Part shown: positions 1 to 12,790 of the stretch, in pieces
How positions within the stretch are numbered: the stretch's first letter is position 1
How the letters are laid out: every line of letters begins with the position of its first letter
Origin: Callorhinus ursinus
Lineage: Eukaryota; Chordata; Mammalia; Carnivora; Otariidae
Assembly (NCBI RefSeq): GCF_003265705.1
Contig: NW_020312788.1
Span: forward strand, 4,960,831-5,024,830
Reading direction: 5' to 3'
DNA length: 64,000 nt
Notes under the pieces: model-generated
Told to the model about the DNA's origin: nothing
The model's database searches: none
What the model saw: the letters and a program-made list of their open reading frames with translations, nothing else
Position numbers and translations under genes: made by a program

Positions 1-382
1 GGGGTCCTGAGACCAAAACTTTATATGACAAGGATGAATTTGATAATTCATGAGATTCAATGGTACATTTGTGTACATTTGTGTACATTTCAATGGTACA
101 TTTACATTATAATCAATTATATTGATTATATTCATTGATTCATTGATTATAAACAATATAATTGATTATTATAACAATAATGAGATCATTATAATGCAGG
201 TTAACTCAGTCCCTGGAAGTTATGCTGATAGAGAAAATATTTGTCACATTATACCAGTAGGTTTTCCATACTGTAATATGAGCTGTACACATCATCAGTT
301 TAGTTCAGTAAGTTCTAGTAAAAGTGAACAAAAAGTTTTGCAAAGTAAATCAGAGATCAGAAAAGATAAATGTTCTAACACT

Positions 383-587
383 TTATTATTGTTATTGTTA
401 TTATTATTTTAGGGAGAGAGAGCATGAGCTAGTGAGGGGGAGAGGGAGAGAGACAATCTCAAGCAGACTTTCGCTGAGCGTGGAGCCTAGGAGCCTAACG
501 TGGGACTGGATCTCAGGAGCCTGAGATCATGATCTGAGCCAAAATCAGGAGTCGGTCCCTCACCCGACTGAGCCACCCAGGCGTCCC
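383..587 (-). mobile_element. SINEC (carnivore tRNA-Lys SINE), antisense
   Basis: Reverse complement shows the GCCTGGGTGGCTCAG head, the CT-rich tract and a T/A tail. It is flanked by a perfect 14-bp target-site duplication, AATGTTCTAACACT (369-382 and 588-601). The body is somewhat diverged. Confidence 0.95.
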
Positions 588-849
588 AATGTTCTAACAC
601 TCTTGTTTGGACTTTCATCATCCTTGAACTAAACCAACACAAGAATGTTCTGTTGGTCTTCATCTTCCCTACTTGGAGTCAGCCCTCCACAGTCAGCAGT
701 GACCTTTCTAACAAACGCATCAAATCACCACTTTTTTGAAACTCTAAGTGATATCCTCGGGTAAAAACCAAATTTCTTTAGGATGGCCTCTGTGAGCTGT
801 CTAGGTTTCTCTCTTCCCCATGGCCTATCCACCCTACCATTAGTCTTGC

Positions 850-1120
850 TGAACTAACTGCATTTCTGTGAATATCGGAAGCTGTTTCTGTCTCCGAGTC
901 TTTGCCGCTGCTTCCTTCTCTGCCTGAAAAGCCACCGCCGCTTCTCGCGAGAAGGACTCCCTTCCCTGCGGTGAGGTGGCTGTGTTGCTGGTGTCAGCTT
1001 CTGTCGCAGCAGCAGAGGTACTTGAGTGTGCATGTTTCTCAGCCTCCCTCTGCGGTCCTGTATGTTCTTTGTGACACTGGCCAATCTAGTGTCGGCTGTG
1101 ACTATCAGCACTGCCTACTT
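850..1120. promoter_or_regulatory. CpG-rich patch with a 14-bp CG palindrome
   Basis: About 270 bp with markedly more CpG than the surrounding AT-rich DNA. At its core is the perfect palindrome CTTCTCGCGAGAAG (941-954), containing TCTCGCGAGA, a promoter motif known to be bound by BANP (and reported for ZBTB33). A good splice-donor sequence (CG|GTGAGG at 970/971) follows 17 bp later. These fit a small CpG promoter with a first exon. Against this, open frames exist on both strands, so a fragment of a retrocopied transcript cannot be excluded. No promoter activity can be proven from sequence. Confidence 0.35.
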
Positions 1121-2749
1121 CTTTGATTACTTTCTTTTTTCTCATTTTGAAGCATATGTTGTCTTCTTACTTGAGTCTAACTTTTAAAAAAATTATCCAA
1201 GTATTATTTTTTATAGTTGTAAAATTTATAATCATTACAGAAAACTTAGACTATTTAGAAAAGTATAATGAAGAAAATAATATTCACAATCTTAATATCT
1301 TTTACATGATTTTTTCTCACAATAACAATAGGGTATTGTCTTTAATATTTTAATATTTTCCTCTAAATAATTTTTATTCTTCTTTGCATTATAGGATTCC
1401 TGCAGTGTTTCAGTTTAGTATCAGATGTTATATCTTAAACATTTTTTATGCCATCAGAAATAATCCCAAACTATAATTTTAATGGCTCCATATATTCCAT
1501 CATTGAGCCTTACACTTATTTCATTATTCCTACAGTCTATTGTTCCATATTATATTTATGATTAGCATATATGCTGATTGCACAGTCTGATGGACAAGTG
1601 AGAGGAAATATTGACCAATAACATTGATTTAGCTTTATAATAATATTCATAGTTAATGGACCCTGGAGTAGAACGTTCAGGATGTTGGTCAGAGCAAGAA
1701 ATAATTTTTCCATCACTCATTTTTTTCATTTACTATTCATTCACTTAACAAATACATATTGAGGACCTACTTTGTATAAGACTAGTGTTAAAGACTATGT
1801 GTAAGACTGCCAAGATACTTACTCTTAAGTATTTAGAGTCTAAATAAAAAATATGAGCTGGGTATATAAATATTGTCTTTAGAAAATGGAATTCATTACT
1901 TCTTTGAAACTCTGAACATATTTTATACCATCTTTAAGCTTCAGTACTACAGATCTTAAAATCAATGTTCATATTTACATGTACTAGTCTCATATAAATT
2001 GAGTACTGTGCCTTGATGGGTCATAATGGGATTCAAAATTCCATATTAAATTTAGAACAAAGATTTTTCTTTGTCATAATGCTCAATGTAACACCAAAGA
2101 TAGTTAATAGACATTCTGTGAGGAGTAATAATTCTTGACTTTAGGAAAAAAGAAAATCAGGTAAAGAAATATATTTATGTCCTTTACTATAAAATGTTCT
2201 GTGTTTTAGCCATTGTTTGTTATTATAGCTATTGAATTTTGAACTATTAGGCTTTTGCACCTCTCACCCTTGGGAGATGGCATTGTTATTCCAGTTATTT
2301 TATTGACTAATTCAGCAGCTACTTATTGTGTGCCATTCAGGAGGAAAGAACTTTGTATGGTATATTGATGAATTGAAAGATGGATGCTACTCTAAAACAG
2401 AAAAGGAGACATATTCACGAGTAGAGATAAGTAGAAGTCAGCAAGTAATGCAAGAGTTGCAGGTAAATGCTAATGGGAATTCAAAGATGACTTGCTATTC
2501 GTTTTGGAGAACTGCCAGTGAATGAAGAAGTTAACAGTCTATATAACAGCAAAAATGCCTCCACATTGGCCTATAAAAGTAGTTAAGGTGATCAACAAAG
2601 AGTAGGCACTAAGTATCTGATTGGTAAAAATAAATGAAACATAGGTGGCTAATAAGAAGTATAACCTGTGACAAAAATAATTATGAATAATAATATTCAT
2701 TGTACAAGACATGCAGTTAACAATTTATTGACCCTTAGCTTCAGGTTCA

Positions 2750-3300
2750 CCCTTTGGTACCTAGCCAGCCATAGTATGTTGGGCTCTTTAAGCATTTGTC
2801 CTTTACAGTAAGTTTTGTCACTGATGTTAAACTGTCAGTAGAGGACACTGAAGGGGCATTGCAAGAGGAGGGGCCTTCTATTTCTGGTTCTAAATGTTAC
2901 ATTTTGATTTTACCTGCTTCTAGTGCATGGTCCACTAGAGATGTGTGTGTGTGTGTGTGTGTGTGTGTGTCGACATCTGGAGAAGTTCTTCCCAGCCACA
3001 TACCCGGTTTGGGCAGCCCATTGGTGACTTCACAGCCTTCCCAACACAGACACCACAGGCTCCTGGACTCAGGCCCACAGTGGTGCACCATTCCTCCTGA
3101 AGGCCCATTCACCAGCCCTGGAGGGTTGTTCCTCCTGGCCCGACAACTGTGGTCCACTCTGGCTCGGGCACCCCAGCAAACGACACGGTCCTGTAGAAAC
3201 AGGGCTTCAACCACAAAACCTTCCGGTGTTTATCCTCCTTTGGGTGCTCTACCTCAGCCCTAAGACACTCTTTAGGCCTTTCTTAAATCTTCATAGTGAT
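2750..3300. other. GC-richer unidentified segment
   Basis: About 550 bp richer in G+C than its surroundings and interrupted by the TG microsatellite. A 155-codon + strand frame and a 105-codon - strand frame overlap it. Neither resembles a protein I know, and both cross the microsatellite. It may be an old LTR or retrocopy fragment. Confidence 0.3.
2942..2970 (+). repeat. (TG)n microsatellite
   Basis: An uninterrupted TG run of about 29 bp. It produces a fake Cys-Val repeat in an open frame across it. Confidence 0.97.
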
Positions 3301-4021
3301 TCTCCTTTCATAACTTAATAACTCTTCATATTCAACTTTCTCTGTTTTAGTATGTGGTTTCTCTCTCCTGATTGGATCCCATACTGTTGCTACAAGTTCT
3401 TTTGCTCAGTTGAAATTATTGATTTCCAAGTTCCATAGTTTGTAGCAGTAAAAACTTAAATTTCATGTCACTATCCCTGAAAAAAAAGTTGGACAGGTGT
3501 GACATATAATCTTCTCACTTGGCTTCATGGAAGATGGCTTTTTCACTAGGGAATGTTAAATACAGTCTACCACTCCCATTCAGAAATAAAAATTAGGCAT
3601 TCATTGACCAAACAAAGTCTCATTAATCCTATTTCCAATTAAAATGCTTAATTTCATATTGAGTTACCAATATAACAGATGTCGTAGGATTGTTTTGACC
3701 AAAGTAAGCCAAATGAGATGGATTTAAACTATTTTCATATGGTCATAGGTGTGATAATTATTTTAATGTAAAGGGTTTCAATAAAGTATAAGTATGTATG
3801 CAAAAGTTTTAATAGGTATGAGGTCTGTAGTCCACAAAGTCATTTGTTAATTATAACTTTGATTTCACTTCTTTCGCCAGAGTTTTCATTTACATTTAGG
3901 CCTGGTGTTAGCCATGTTAACAACTAAATTCAGCCCCTCATTTTAATCCTTTGATAAAAGGAGGAGACCCTACATAAAGCAGTTTTAAACATTTTATGAT
4001 TGATTTTTAACTCACAAATGG

Positions 4022-4376
4022 CAGTTTTTTTATTATTATGTTATGTTAATCACCATACATTACATCATTAGTTTTTGATGTAGTGTTCCATGATTCATTG
4101 TTTGCGTATAACACCCAGTGCTCCATTCAGTACGTGCCCTCTTTAATACCCGTCACCAGGCTAACCCATCCCCCCCCCCCCTCCGCTCTAGAACCCTCAG
4201 TTTGTTTCTCAGAGTCCATAGTCTCTCATGGTTCATCTCCCCCTCCGATTTCCCCCCTTTCATTCTTCCCTTCCTGCTATCTTCTTCTTTTTTTTAACAT
4301 ATAATGTATTATTCGTTTCAGAGGTACAGGTCTGTGATTCAACAGTCTTACACAATTCACAGCGCTCACCATAGCA
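4022..4376 (-). mobile_element. L1 3'-end fragment, antisense, 5'-truncated
   Basis: Begins with a T-rich run and reads as the antisense of the carnivore L1 3' end (TTTTTGATGTAGTGTTCCAT and onward, including a C-homopolymer near 4149). The same segment occurs in the longer L1 at 54788-55551. Short repeats of ATGGCA flank it. Confidence 0.85.
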
Positions 4377-4402
4377 TGGCAATTTTACCTCAAAGATTTT
4401 TA

Positions 4403-4611
4403 TTTTTTTTAATTTTTTTTTAAAGATTTTATTTATTTGTTTGACAGAGAGAGGGACAGCAAGAGAGGGAACACAAGCAGGGGGAGTGGGAGAGGGAGAA
4501 GCAGGCTTCCGGCCAAGCGGGGAGCCCGATGCGGGGCTCGATCCCAGGATCCTGGGATCATGACCTGAGCCGAAGGCACGCGCTTAACGACTGAGCCACC
4601 CAGGCACCCCA
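4403..4611 (-). mobile_element. SINEC, antisense, next to the L1 fragment
   Basis: A clear SINEC in reverse orientation with a perfect 16-bp target-site duplication ACCTCAAAGATTTTTA (4387-4402 and 4612-4627). Confidence 0.96.
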
Positions 4612-6084
4612 ACCTCAAAGATTTTTAAAACAACCAAAACAGTAACAGCCAGGCTTCAAGTTTATTGACTCTGGGATCTTTTAAAAGTGAAAATATTTAC
4701 CAAGAATACCCACTGGATTGGAGCAAGGTACACCAAGCAAATGTGTACAAAATATTAAATGAAGAAAAGTTCACATTCTTTCCTCTATAGCGAAATTCCT
4801 AAAAAATAAGATATAAGACATAAGACATTCCCCCTAGGACTTAACTGAGGTTCTTTGAAACATATCAGAAATAAACTGAGAAATTATCTCATTTCCTTTT
4901 AGAAGTGCTCTCCCACAGATGAAGTATTTTCTGTTATTTTTATTCCCTGAGGAAGTACTTTCTCAGGACCAGATATTAATTGTTTCCTTTCTCACCAGCA
5001 GCCTTGCACTTTCTTATAAACAGCAGGCTGGCAAGACAAAGTGGCCAGTTCACTTCGAAGATGAGGAAACTTTTCCATTAAGGGTTGTTGACCGAGAAAT
5101 ATCAGCTGAAGATCCCATACAAAAAAATACACCTTATTTTAGCTTTAAGAAGGATTATTCTAAGAGAAGAAATAGAAAATGTTATAAGGATATGGGTGCC
5201 AAATGGAACCTTAGGAGTGATCTTATCCAGCCCTTCCTTTTATGAAACTCTCATGTCCGATCAAGTTCAACGCCACCTTTTATAGATGAAGAAAAATTAA
5301 GAGGAGTGAAATGTTGTCTCTGCTCACTCAAGTAAGGATCTGCATTTTGAACAGTTTCTTCTTCTGTATCAACCTCCCAATTCCTCTGTTTTCTCCACAC
5401 CTATTTTCTCACAAATCTTGATCCTCTGCTTCGTTCTTTTTCTCCAGCATCTAAGATTTTTTTTCCTTCTTATCAAAATGCTCCTTCTCCCTCTATCTAG
5501 TTACAGTAACATCTTGTCCTTCTGTTCAATCAAGCTTCTTGATAGAAGACTCATTCTGTGTTTCCATTTCTTATTGCCCACTTACTTTTTAAACCACCGC
5601 AATCGTTTTTTGTATTTCTAGCAGTCTAGAACTTCCATACGTTCATAAGATGATGAAGGACAGCCCTGTTGGTAATCCAATGGACCCTTCGGTTCTTCCC
5701 ATCCTAGATTATGCTGTACCATTAGACAATGGTAATCATTGTCTCTTTCTTACTCTCTCTGCCCCAGCTTCCTCTTCTAGAAAATGGGGATTATTTCTGC
5801 AAAGATTAGCAGTTGAGTCTTAAGAATGAAAACATTCTTTTTTGATTAATGTCTAGTTTCATCATTTTCATAAGAAAGTTATGACAAATTTGTGTCTCTG
5901 CTCTTTCTTCTCAGTTCTTTTCTCTACTAGCCATAAATACCACCAATAAAATTAACTGACTAAACTGAGTTTGATATCAAATCATTCACTCATTTCTTTC
6001 ATGCAGCAGGTATTTATAAGCAGAGTGCCAGGCACCCTGCCATGAGCAGAGATATATTTCCAGCAAATCTGATATAGTGGAAGA

Positions 6085-6300
6085 ACATGCAGGGGCAATC
6101 TGATGAATCAGTATTCATATCCCAGCTCTTGCTGAATACTCTATGACTTTGATTAGGGTTTATTTCTTCTGACTTTTGTTTTCTCATCTGTAAAATAGGG
6201 ACGAAGATACATATTTGCTATACAAATTGTATAGTAAAATCTAAAGTTCATGTTCATCAACTACATAGCACAATGCTTGGCACTGTGTCAATGTGTTTAA
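6085..6300 (+). repeat. MIR-like SINE remnant
   Basis: Contains the diagnostic TTTTCTCATCTGTAAAATAGGG core and a downstream CACAATGCTTGGCAC, in the order expected for a sense MIR copy. Confidence 0.7.
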
Positions 6301-9050
6301 ACTATTAGCATTCCATTTTGAATTTTTTTCCTAAGTGATCAAAAGACCATATTAGCCTTACAGGTCCTACATGTCCTCAGCCCTTTTCCTTTGTCTTCCT
6401 GGAGAATTTCCTTTCATTTTATAAAACCCATGTCAGCCACCACCTACTTAGGAAGCTTCTCTTAGCAACGTTTCTACTCCGCCCCCATCCCGAAAGAATT
6501 GATCATGGCCTCTTCTGTGCTTCCTCTGTGTCTCATAGATAACTTCCTGTTCCACGTACACAGTGTAACAACTGTGTCTCTTCTAATATACCATCCGCTT
6601 CTCCCGAAGAGACGCCATGTCTTTCATATGTATATCCCAAATTTGAAATCAGGCTTAGAGCCACGTAGGCAACCCAAGAATGACTTATTCTTAAACAGAT
6701 TCAACTATGCTTTAAGATGCAAAAGCCTTCCATTATACATAAAATAGACAACATCAAATTTACTGAAGTTTTATTTGGTAAATGATATTTTCTCTATACC
6801 TATTACATCGAATAACACTGAGATATAATGTAGTTATTACACGATCTAAATAATTCTGCATATTTTTAGCAAACAAAATTATTTCTTTAATTCAATGTCT
6901 TCTGAATGCTGGCATATATGTTGTGCATTATGAATAAGCGTTTGATATGCTTTTCTTAGAGATAACTATCAGATTAAAATGTTCAGACTTTGGTTTTAAA
7001 CTAACAAAGATATGCCCAAGATATGCCTTCAGTTTTAAAGTGAGGTTATTTCTTTTTTAAGCACATTGATTCAGATAAATACAATAAGATTATTTCATCA
7101 TTTGTTGTAGTTTTTAAAATTTAAATATTTCTTATTTATGTCATTGTTTTAAATCTCAGACAATAATTTCTTAGCTTTGAAAAACTACGCCAAATTAAGG
7201 ATTGGCCAGCCAGACTGGTGTTTCGACATGTGATCATTGTCATTTTGGATATTAATATAATTCTTTTTTGTTATTATTTTATGGAATATGCCATCATAAA
7301 GCTTTTAAAATGTTAGTATCCTAAAATGTAGAAATAGAGAAGATGTTTGGCTGGCAAATAGTTTTAATGTTCAAGCATATAAATTTACTTACTGGCTTTT
7401 ATAACTACAAGTGAAGAAAATAAGAGTTCTCTTTCATGTAACTTTAGTGAGTAAAAGCCTTACAAATCATGCACTCATATTGCTAACTTAAAGGGTGGAA
7501 TGCTCTACTTATAAAAATGTATCTTTCATCATTAATCCCCAGCTTTCATATCAGAAATATGAAGGACTACCACAGTCAAGAAGTTGAACTTTCAGTGTCT
7601 TAATGGACATAGACTATTAAAAGGCCTTCTATGAAAGAATTTATATTTTATTACATATTACCATATATATCATATAAAAAGAGTGTATGAACATGTGTAA
7701 AGTATGCATTCAACATAAATCCAAAGCTGGATTTGGCATTGCAAATTCTTAGAAGCTTTAAAATATCTCTAAACCTTATTTCCCACAATTATTGGTCTAT
7801 GTCATATTGCTATTTGGGTAATTTCAAGTTATTCAATATGATTAACACTGATTCCATGATATCCTGGAAAAATATATTATCTATACCCTATTGAAATTAA
7901 TTCAAAAACTATTACTGTTTGATAACTTTTCACTGATCTGGATGTTGAAATTGAAAATAAAAAATTTAAGTGACATGGAGTAAATGATATTAAGAGCTCT
8001 GAGGGATATAGGAATGGGACTAGAATAACCTTGGAACTTTTAGAAACTGGTTTATAAAAGGCAAGAGAGACTCTAGTGTTAAGTTTAACCATAATGTAGT
8101 GTATTTTGAATAAAAAAAAAAACTATACAAACAACAAGATGGTGAAACTGATTCATCACATACTGTAGAATCAACAAGGCTCTTGTGTCTGAAAGAAGTC
8201 AGTTATATTTGTTGTTTCTGATTAATAGCAGGAAGAATAGGAGGGTCATAGGATATTTTTATATGTAAAGATCAACTTAAAAAGATCAATTTTCTTGTTT
8301 CAGTCCTTTTTAAACAAATATTAAATTGATTTATACAAAGACATAGGCTAAAGAGAGATATTCTATTACTAAAAAACGTTACACGGAAATTTGTACTAAG
8401 AGAAATTATGCAAAAGTCAGGCATTATCTTTATGATATTCTTATTACCATGTTTCTGTTACAGTGTCTAAGCAGATCAGTGAACTTGGGCAGAAACTGGA
8501 AAGGAGCAAATGAACAACACAAGTGATCATATAGTATCCATGCTACTGGAGTGAAATTTTTTCAGTTTAGCAGAGAGAAAACTAAGGGAGACACAATAGC
8601 CACCTGCAAGTGTGGGCAGGCTTGTCATACGGGGAGTATGTGACTGAATTTTTTATCTCTGTAGAAAGACAAATCACTGGAAATGGGCATCACTTGTAGC
8701 AAGGGAGAGTTTTGTTTGTTTTCTGTTCTACATCCGAAAATGATTTAATCTGACTTACAAAATCAAATACAATATAAATCAGAATAATAAAGACCAAAGA
8801 GTTAAAAAGAGTGTAAAGTAGAAGTTGTTAAAAGCTGAAAAGTGATAGTGCTTTCTGATCTTGAGTTTAGCTTGTGCTTCTAACCGCTAAAGAAAGGGGT
8901 CGGGTAAGGGACGTGGTAGATTATGTGGACAGTCCTCATTGTCTGCACAGGAAAGTTAATAATTAAAAGGGAGCACCCTGCAAATCTCTTATAGCCCTAT
9001 GTTCTCTAGCATTTAACAGCATAGCTATGTGATTTAGTAGTTCCTTAGGT

Positions 9051-9072
9051 GATTGATTGATTGATTGATTGG
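9051..9072 (+). repeat. (GATT)n simple repeat
   Basis: Five tandem GATT units, then a diverged unit. Confidence 0.85.
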
Positions 9073-10057
9073 GTGATTGGTATTTAGTGATCCTTTTTTG
9101 TTGAATATCATTCTACTACATATGCCTAGCAACTGTGTGCCTATGCCAACTGAACAGAAATTTCTGGTATTTTTATCCTATCCAACTTATTTTCTGCATT
9201 TGGCCCTACTTTGAAACATCTAAAACACTAGGTATTTTTATGCTAAGATCTTTTGAATTTTGAAGTGCCACATTCTGAATGTTATTCCTTATTGCTGCCA
9301 AAAGATTATATAATGATGTATAAAACTGTGACTTTATGTGGAAAATAAATTTGGCTCAATTTAATATTCCGGGCACAAACTTAGTGTCAGCTGCACTAAA
9401 ACTTGTTCTTTCTGGTAGATGTTCTACAAGATCTGAGTTGATCATTTAAAAGGACACTTTCAAACACTCACCTCATTAAGTGGCTCAGGGATTCCATTTG
9501 CAGGTAGCCCATTGTGACAGATATATCTGTATACAGTTCTCCCCCAAATAAGTCATTCTCCAAGTGTCTTTCTTTAATGTTGAAGGTATAATAATAATGG
9601 CTGCCTTTTTTTTTTCTGGTCATAATTTTTATCCATCTTTTAAAACATAGAGCTCTGACATCCCAATTAGGTGCTTGTCCAAATGCTTGAGATTATGCTA
9701 AAGACCTTTTGCGGAAGATTTTGGCCTGGAAGGATTCTTTTAGTCCACTTTTATGAATAAAATGAGATGGCTCCATTGCTCAGGGACATAATCAGTCGGG
9801 ACAATAAATGTTTCTAATAAAATATCAGCTGCCTGAATTTCTGGTTTTAAAACAAGAACACTGAACTGTGGAACAGTAGACCCAGATCCAGATCTCGAAC
9901 TTCCTACAGACTCTCTGACTGAGGCTGGTCACTCCATCATCTGCGACATGACACTCTACCATACTTGCATGTCCTCCTCTGTAAGGCAGGCAGTTAAACT
10001 AGAATGTTAAGAACTTTTATGTGCAAACTGTGTATACATGTCAGGGCATATTTGTTT

Positions 10058-10253
10058 CCTTTTTTTTTTTTTAAAGATTTTATTTTTTGAGAGAGAGAGA
10101 ATGAGAGAGAGAAAGCACGAGAGGGAAGAGGGTCAGAGGGAGAAGCAGACTCTCCGCTGAGCAGGGAGCCCGATGCGGGACTCGATCCCGGGACTCCAGG
10201 ATCATGACCTGAGCCGAAGGCAGTCGCTTAACCAACTGAGCCACCCAGGCGCC
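10058..10253 (-). mobile_element. SINEC, antisense
   Basis: Full-length reverse SINEC with a perfect 16-bp target-site duplication CAGGGCATATTTGTTT (10042-10057 and 10254-10269), implying a fairly recent insertion. Confidence 0.96.
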
Positions 10254-12219
10254 CAGGGCATATTTGTTTTCAAGGATTAAAACCATATTTAAGTTAACAT
10301 AAGTAAAATGGATTATTTATTGAAAATCCCATAGACCAAAACATAGCTAAGCCAGTGAAGAGCCTGAACTGGAATTGAGAAGTCAGGAACCAAATAAAAA
10401 TAGCCTACTCTTTGGTTGCACACTTAACTTCTTGTTTCTGTTGATCTCTTTGTTGCTATATTGGCTGATATCCCCTGTTCCCTCATGGCCAGACATCGCT
10501 TCCCAGCCTCAGCCCTAGATCACTCAGTTCCGGTTCCCATAACATTCTGACTCACTCAGTCAGTCTTAGTCCAATTTAAACATTCTCCAGAAAAGAGAAT
10601 CCTCTTGGCTCAATTAAGCTTATGCAGTGGCTTCCCTGGATCAGTGTCCTCATTTAACCTCCCAGGCTATGGCCATGGGAAAGGGTTAAGAAAGTCAGGT
10701 GGTACAAAAATGTTTGTCTAGGTTTATCTTTCAGCGCAGGTTACACTTGGGACACAATTTCCAAAAAGGAGTGAGGGCTGGGTAAGCACCTGAAGTGTGT
10801 TATTATAAGAATTATTCACATTTTAGAGATAATGGAATTGAAGCTAAGGGAGGTCAAGAAACTATTTTAATGTCACAATTCTACTAAGGACTAGAACCAA
10901 AATTTGAACTGAAATACATTCTTATTGTAAATCCAGTGATCTCAACATGAAACTTTCATGGTTGAGAAGATAAAGCTCCAGGTCAGAAGTGACCCCTTCC
11001 AACATTTAAATTAACTGTACCATGGATTCATCTCTAGTTAACAAATCAATACTTGCATGAATTAACTCAATTGGTGAGGTGCCAAAAGCTTGCTTTTGAT
11101 ATTTGTAAAGGATGCCTTACCTAGTCTGTCTTTCTATACGAGTGATTCTCCACACTTGCCTATTGATCAAGTACAAGCTCTACATCCTAATCAACTGGAC
11201 AAGTGGGTTAAATGCAGATGCTGGGCCCAACTTCAGACCACTGAAACAAATTCTAGGGTGGGATCTTGGACTATATGTTTTCTCAAAGCTCCCCAGATGA
11301 TTTTTGTAAATGCAATGGTTTGCGTCCTCAAAGTTCAGTGTCTATTAGAACAATAAGCAACGTGCCATATTATTTTAATTTTCCACATATTTTCACTTAA
11401 TTAAAGTGTTATGTTACATTCTTGAATTTCATAGAAAGGGGAAGTTTTATTTGAATAGGACTCTGAAAAATTTCATTGTGGCTATATGTTGGGGTTCTCT
11501 TAGCTTAGTGAGAACATGCGTGTTAGCATGAGGTGGAGAAGAGTGGCATCATACTTCTTATGATCTGTGCACTGAACAGATGGCCTGGAGGAAGCCACTG
11601 ATTGATTACAAGTTAATTCATGTATTCATTCATTCAAAGAAACATTTACTGAACACAGTGTGGCACACATTTTGGTTCTCCAATACCTCAGAATGATTAT
11701 GCTTATATTTCTAGGGGAGTTGGAGAAGAACGTAGGACCCAAGAGATTTAGTTGATTTAGTTCTTGTTGATTATTTGCATGATTTGCCTTTTTCCTCAAT
11801 GCTGAAGTTGTCTTTTCTGCCAATAGTGAAAGGGGTCCTGACTTGCCTGTGCAGCCAGCAAAATTTATCAGCTTGTGAAAATGCCTAAAGTGCTGAGTCA
11901 TGCCTGCCAATGTAACAGGCCAGTCTGTCCCTTCCCTGCAGCTCAGTGAATGTCCTCTACCGCCACCACGTAATCCCTGTGTTTTCATAACTCTGTTTCT
12001 ACACTCAGAATGAGCCTCAAACTAAACAAGGCATTCAATAAACTTATCAGTATTTTCCTTATTCAAATCAGGAGCATCTAAGTCCCTCTGTAAGGACCCT
12101 CTGCTTTGTTACTAGGTAGAAAAAAATATTTAAAAGTGCTATGTCTCTAGTTTCTAAACATTGCTAAACGATTTCCTGAGATAAATACATTTCCTTGTAG
12201 CCAGTGTTTAAAGGAATTA

Positions 12220-12411
12220 GGGGCGCCTGGGTGGCTCAGTCGGGTAAGCGACTGCCTTTGGCTCAGGGCATGATCCCAGGGTCCTGGGATCGAGCCCCGA
12301 GTTGGGCTCCCTGCTCAGCGGGGAGCCTGCTTCTCCCTTTGCCTGTCTCTCTGCCTACTTGTGCTCTCTATCTCTTTGTCAAATAAATAAATAAAATCTT
12401 TAAATTAAAAA
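12220..12411 (+). mobile_element. SINEC, sense
   Basis: Starts GGGCGCCTGGGTGGCTCAGT and ends in AAATAAATAAATAAAATCTT plus a short A tail. A 10-bp duplication AAAGGAATTA flanks it (12210-12219 and 12412-12421). Confidence 0.96.
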
Positions 12412-12479
12412 AAAGGAATTAAGTTAGATTAGTTATGTGATTTTTCTAAAGGGAAGAAAAAAAAAGGAGAAGAAAGAAA

Positions 12480-12790
12480 AGAAAATCTCTTTTTCATCTC
12501 AGCTGACAGCAAGCAGTACAGCTCCAGAGAGAAATGATTTGATCTCCAGCTTCTCCACAGCATCTCGATAATGCGTTAGTATGCTGCTGCAAAGCTGTGT
12601 CTTGTATAACTTTCCCCATCGGGCAGTCAGCTGTTTAGCTCGCCTTCCCATAAAAGTCATTGTTCGAGAAAGGGCAAAAAAATAAAAATACAATGCAGGT
12701 TAGTTCATATGTCCTGACATGTTTCATGTAGATTATGGTACAATAAAATGCTTGTAACTGAAAGAGAATGTAATTGTAGCTTGAATTATT
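12480..12790. promoter_or_regulatory. Candidate conserved non-coding element
   Basis: A stretch of balanced composition without repeat signatures. It keeps several CpGs (ATCTCGATAATGCG, CATCGGGCAG, TAGCTCGCC, GTTCGAG) and contains CAGCTG boxes. In AT-rich, repeat-filled mammalian DNA this texture often marks a conserved enhancer. No open frame looks coding. This is an inference from texture only. Confidence 0.3.

Noticed and set aside
2796..3263. 155-codon frame with a Cys-Val run
   Set aside because: The Cys-Val run is the TG microsatellite; an antisense frame with a Thr-His run is equally open. No family resemblance.
11626..11988. 120-codon frame on the - strand
   Set aside because: No similarity recognised, no promoter or splice evidence, and its end overlaps an ancient repeat-like TTCATTCATTCA segment.
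12220..12292. tRNA-like heads of the SINECs as functional tRNA genes
   Set aside because: They are the tRNA-derived 5' ends of SINEs with diverged anticodon arms and SINE bodies attached.
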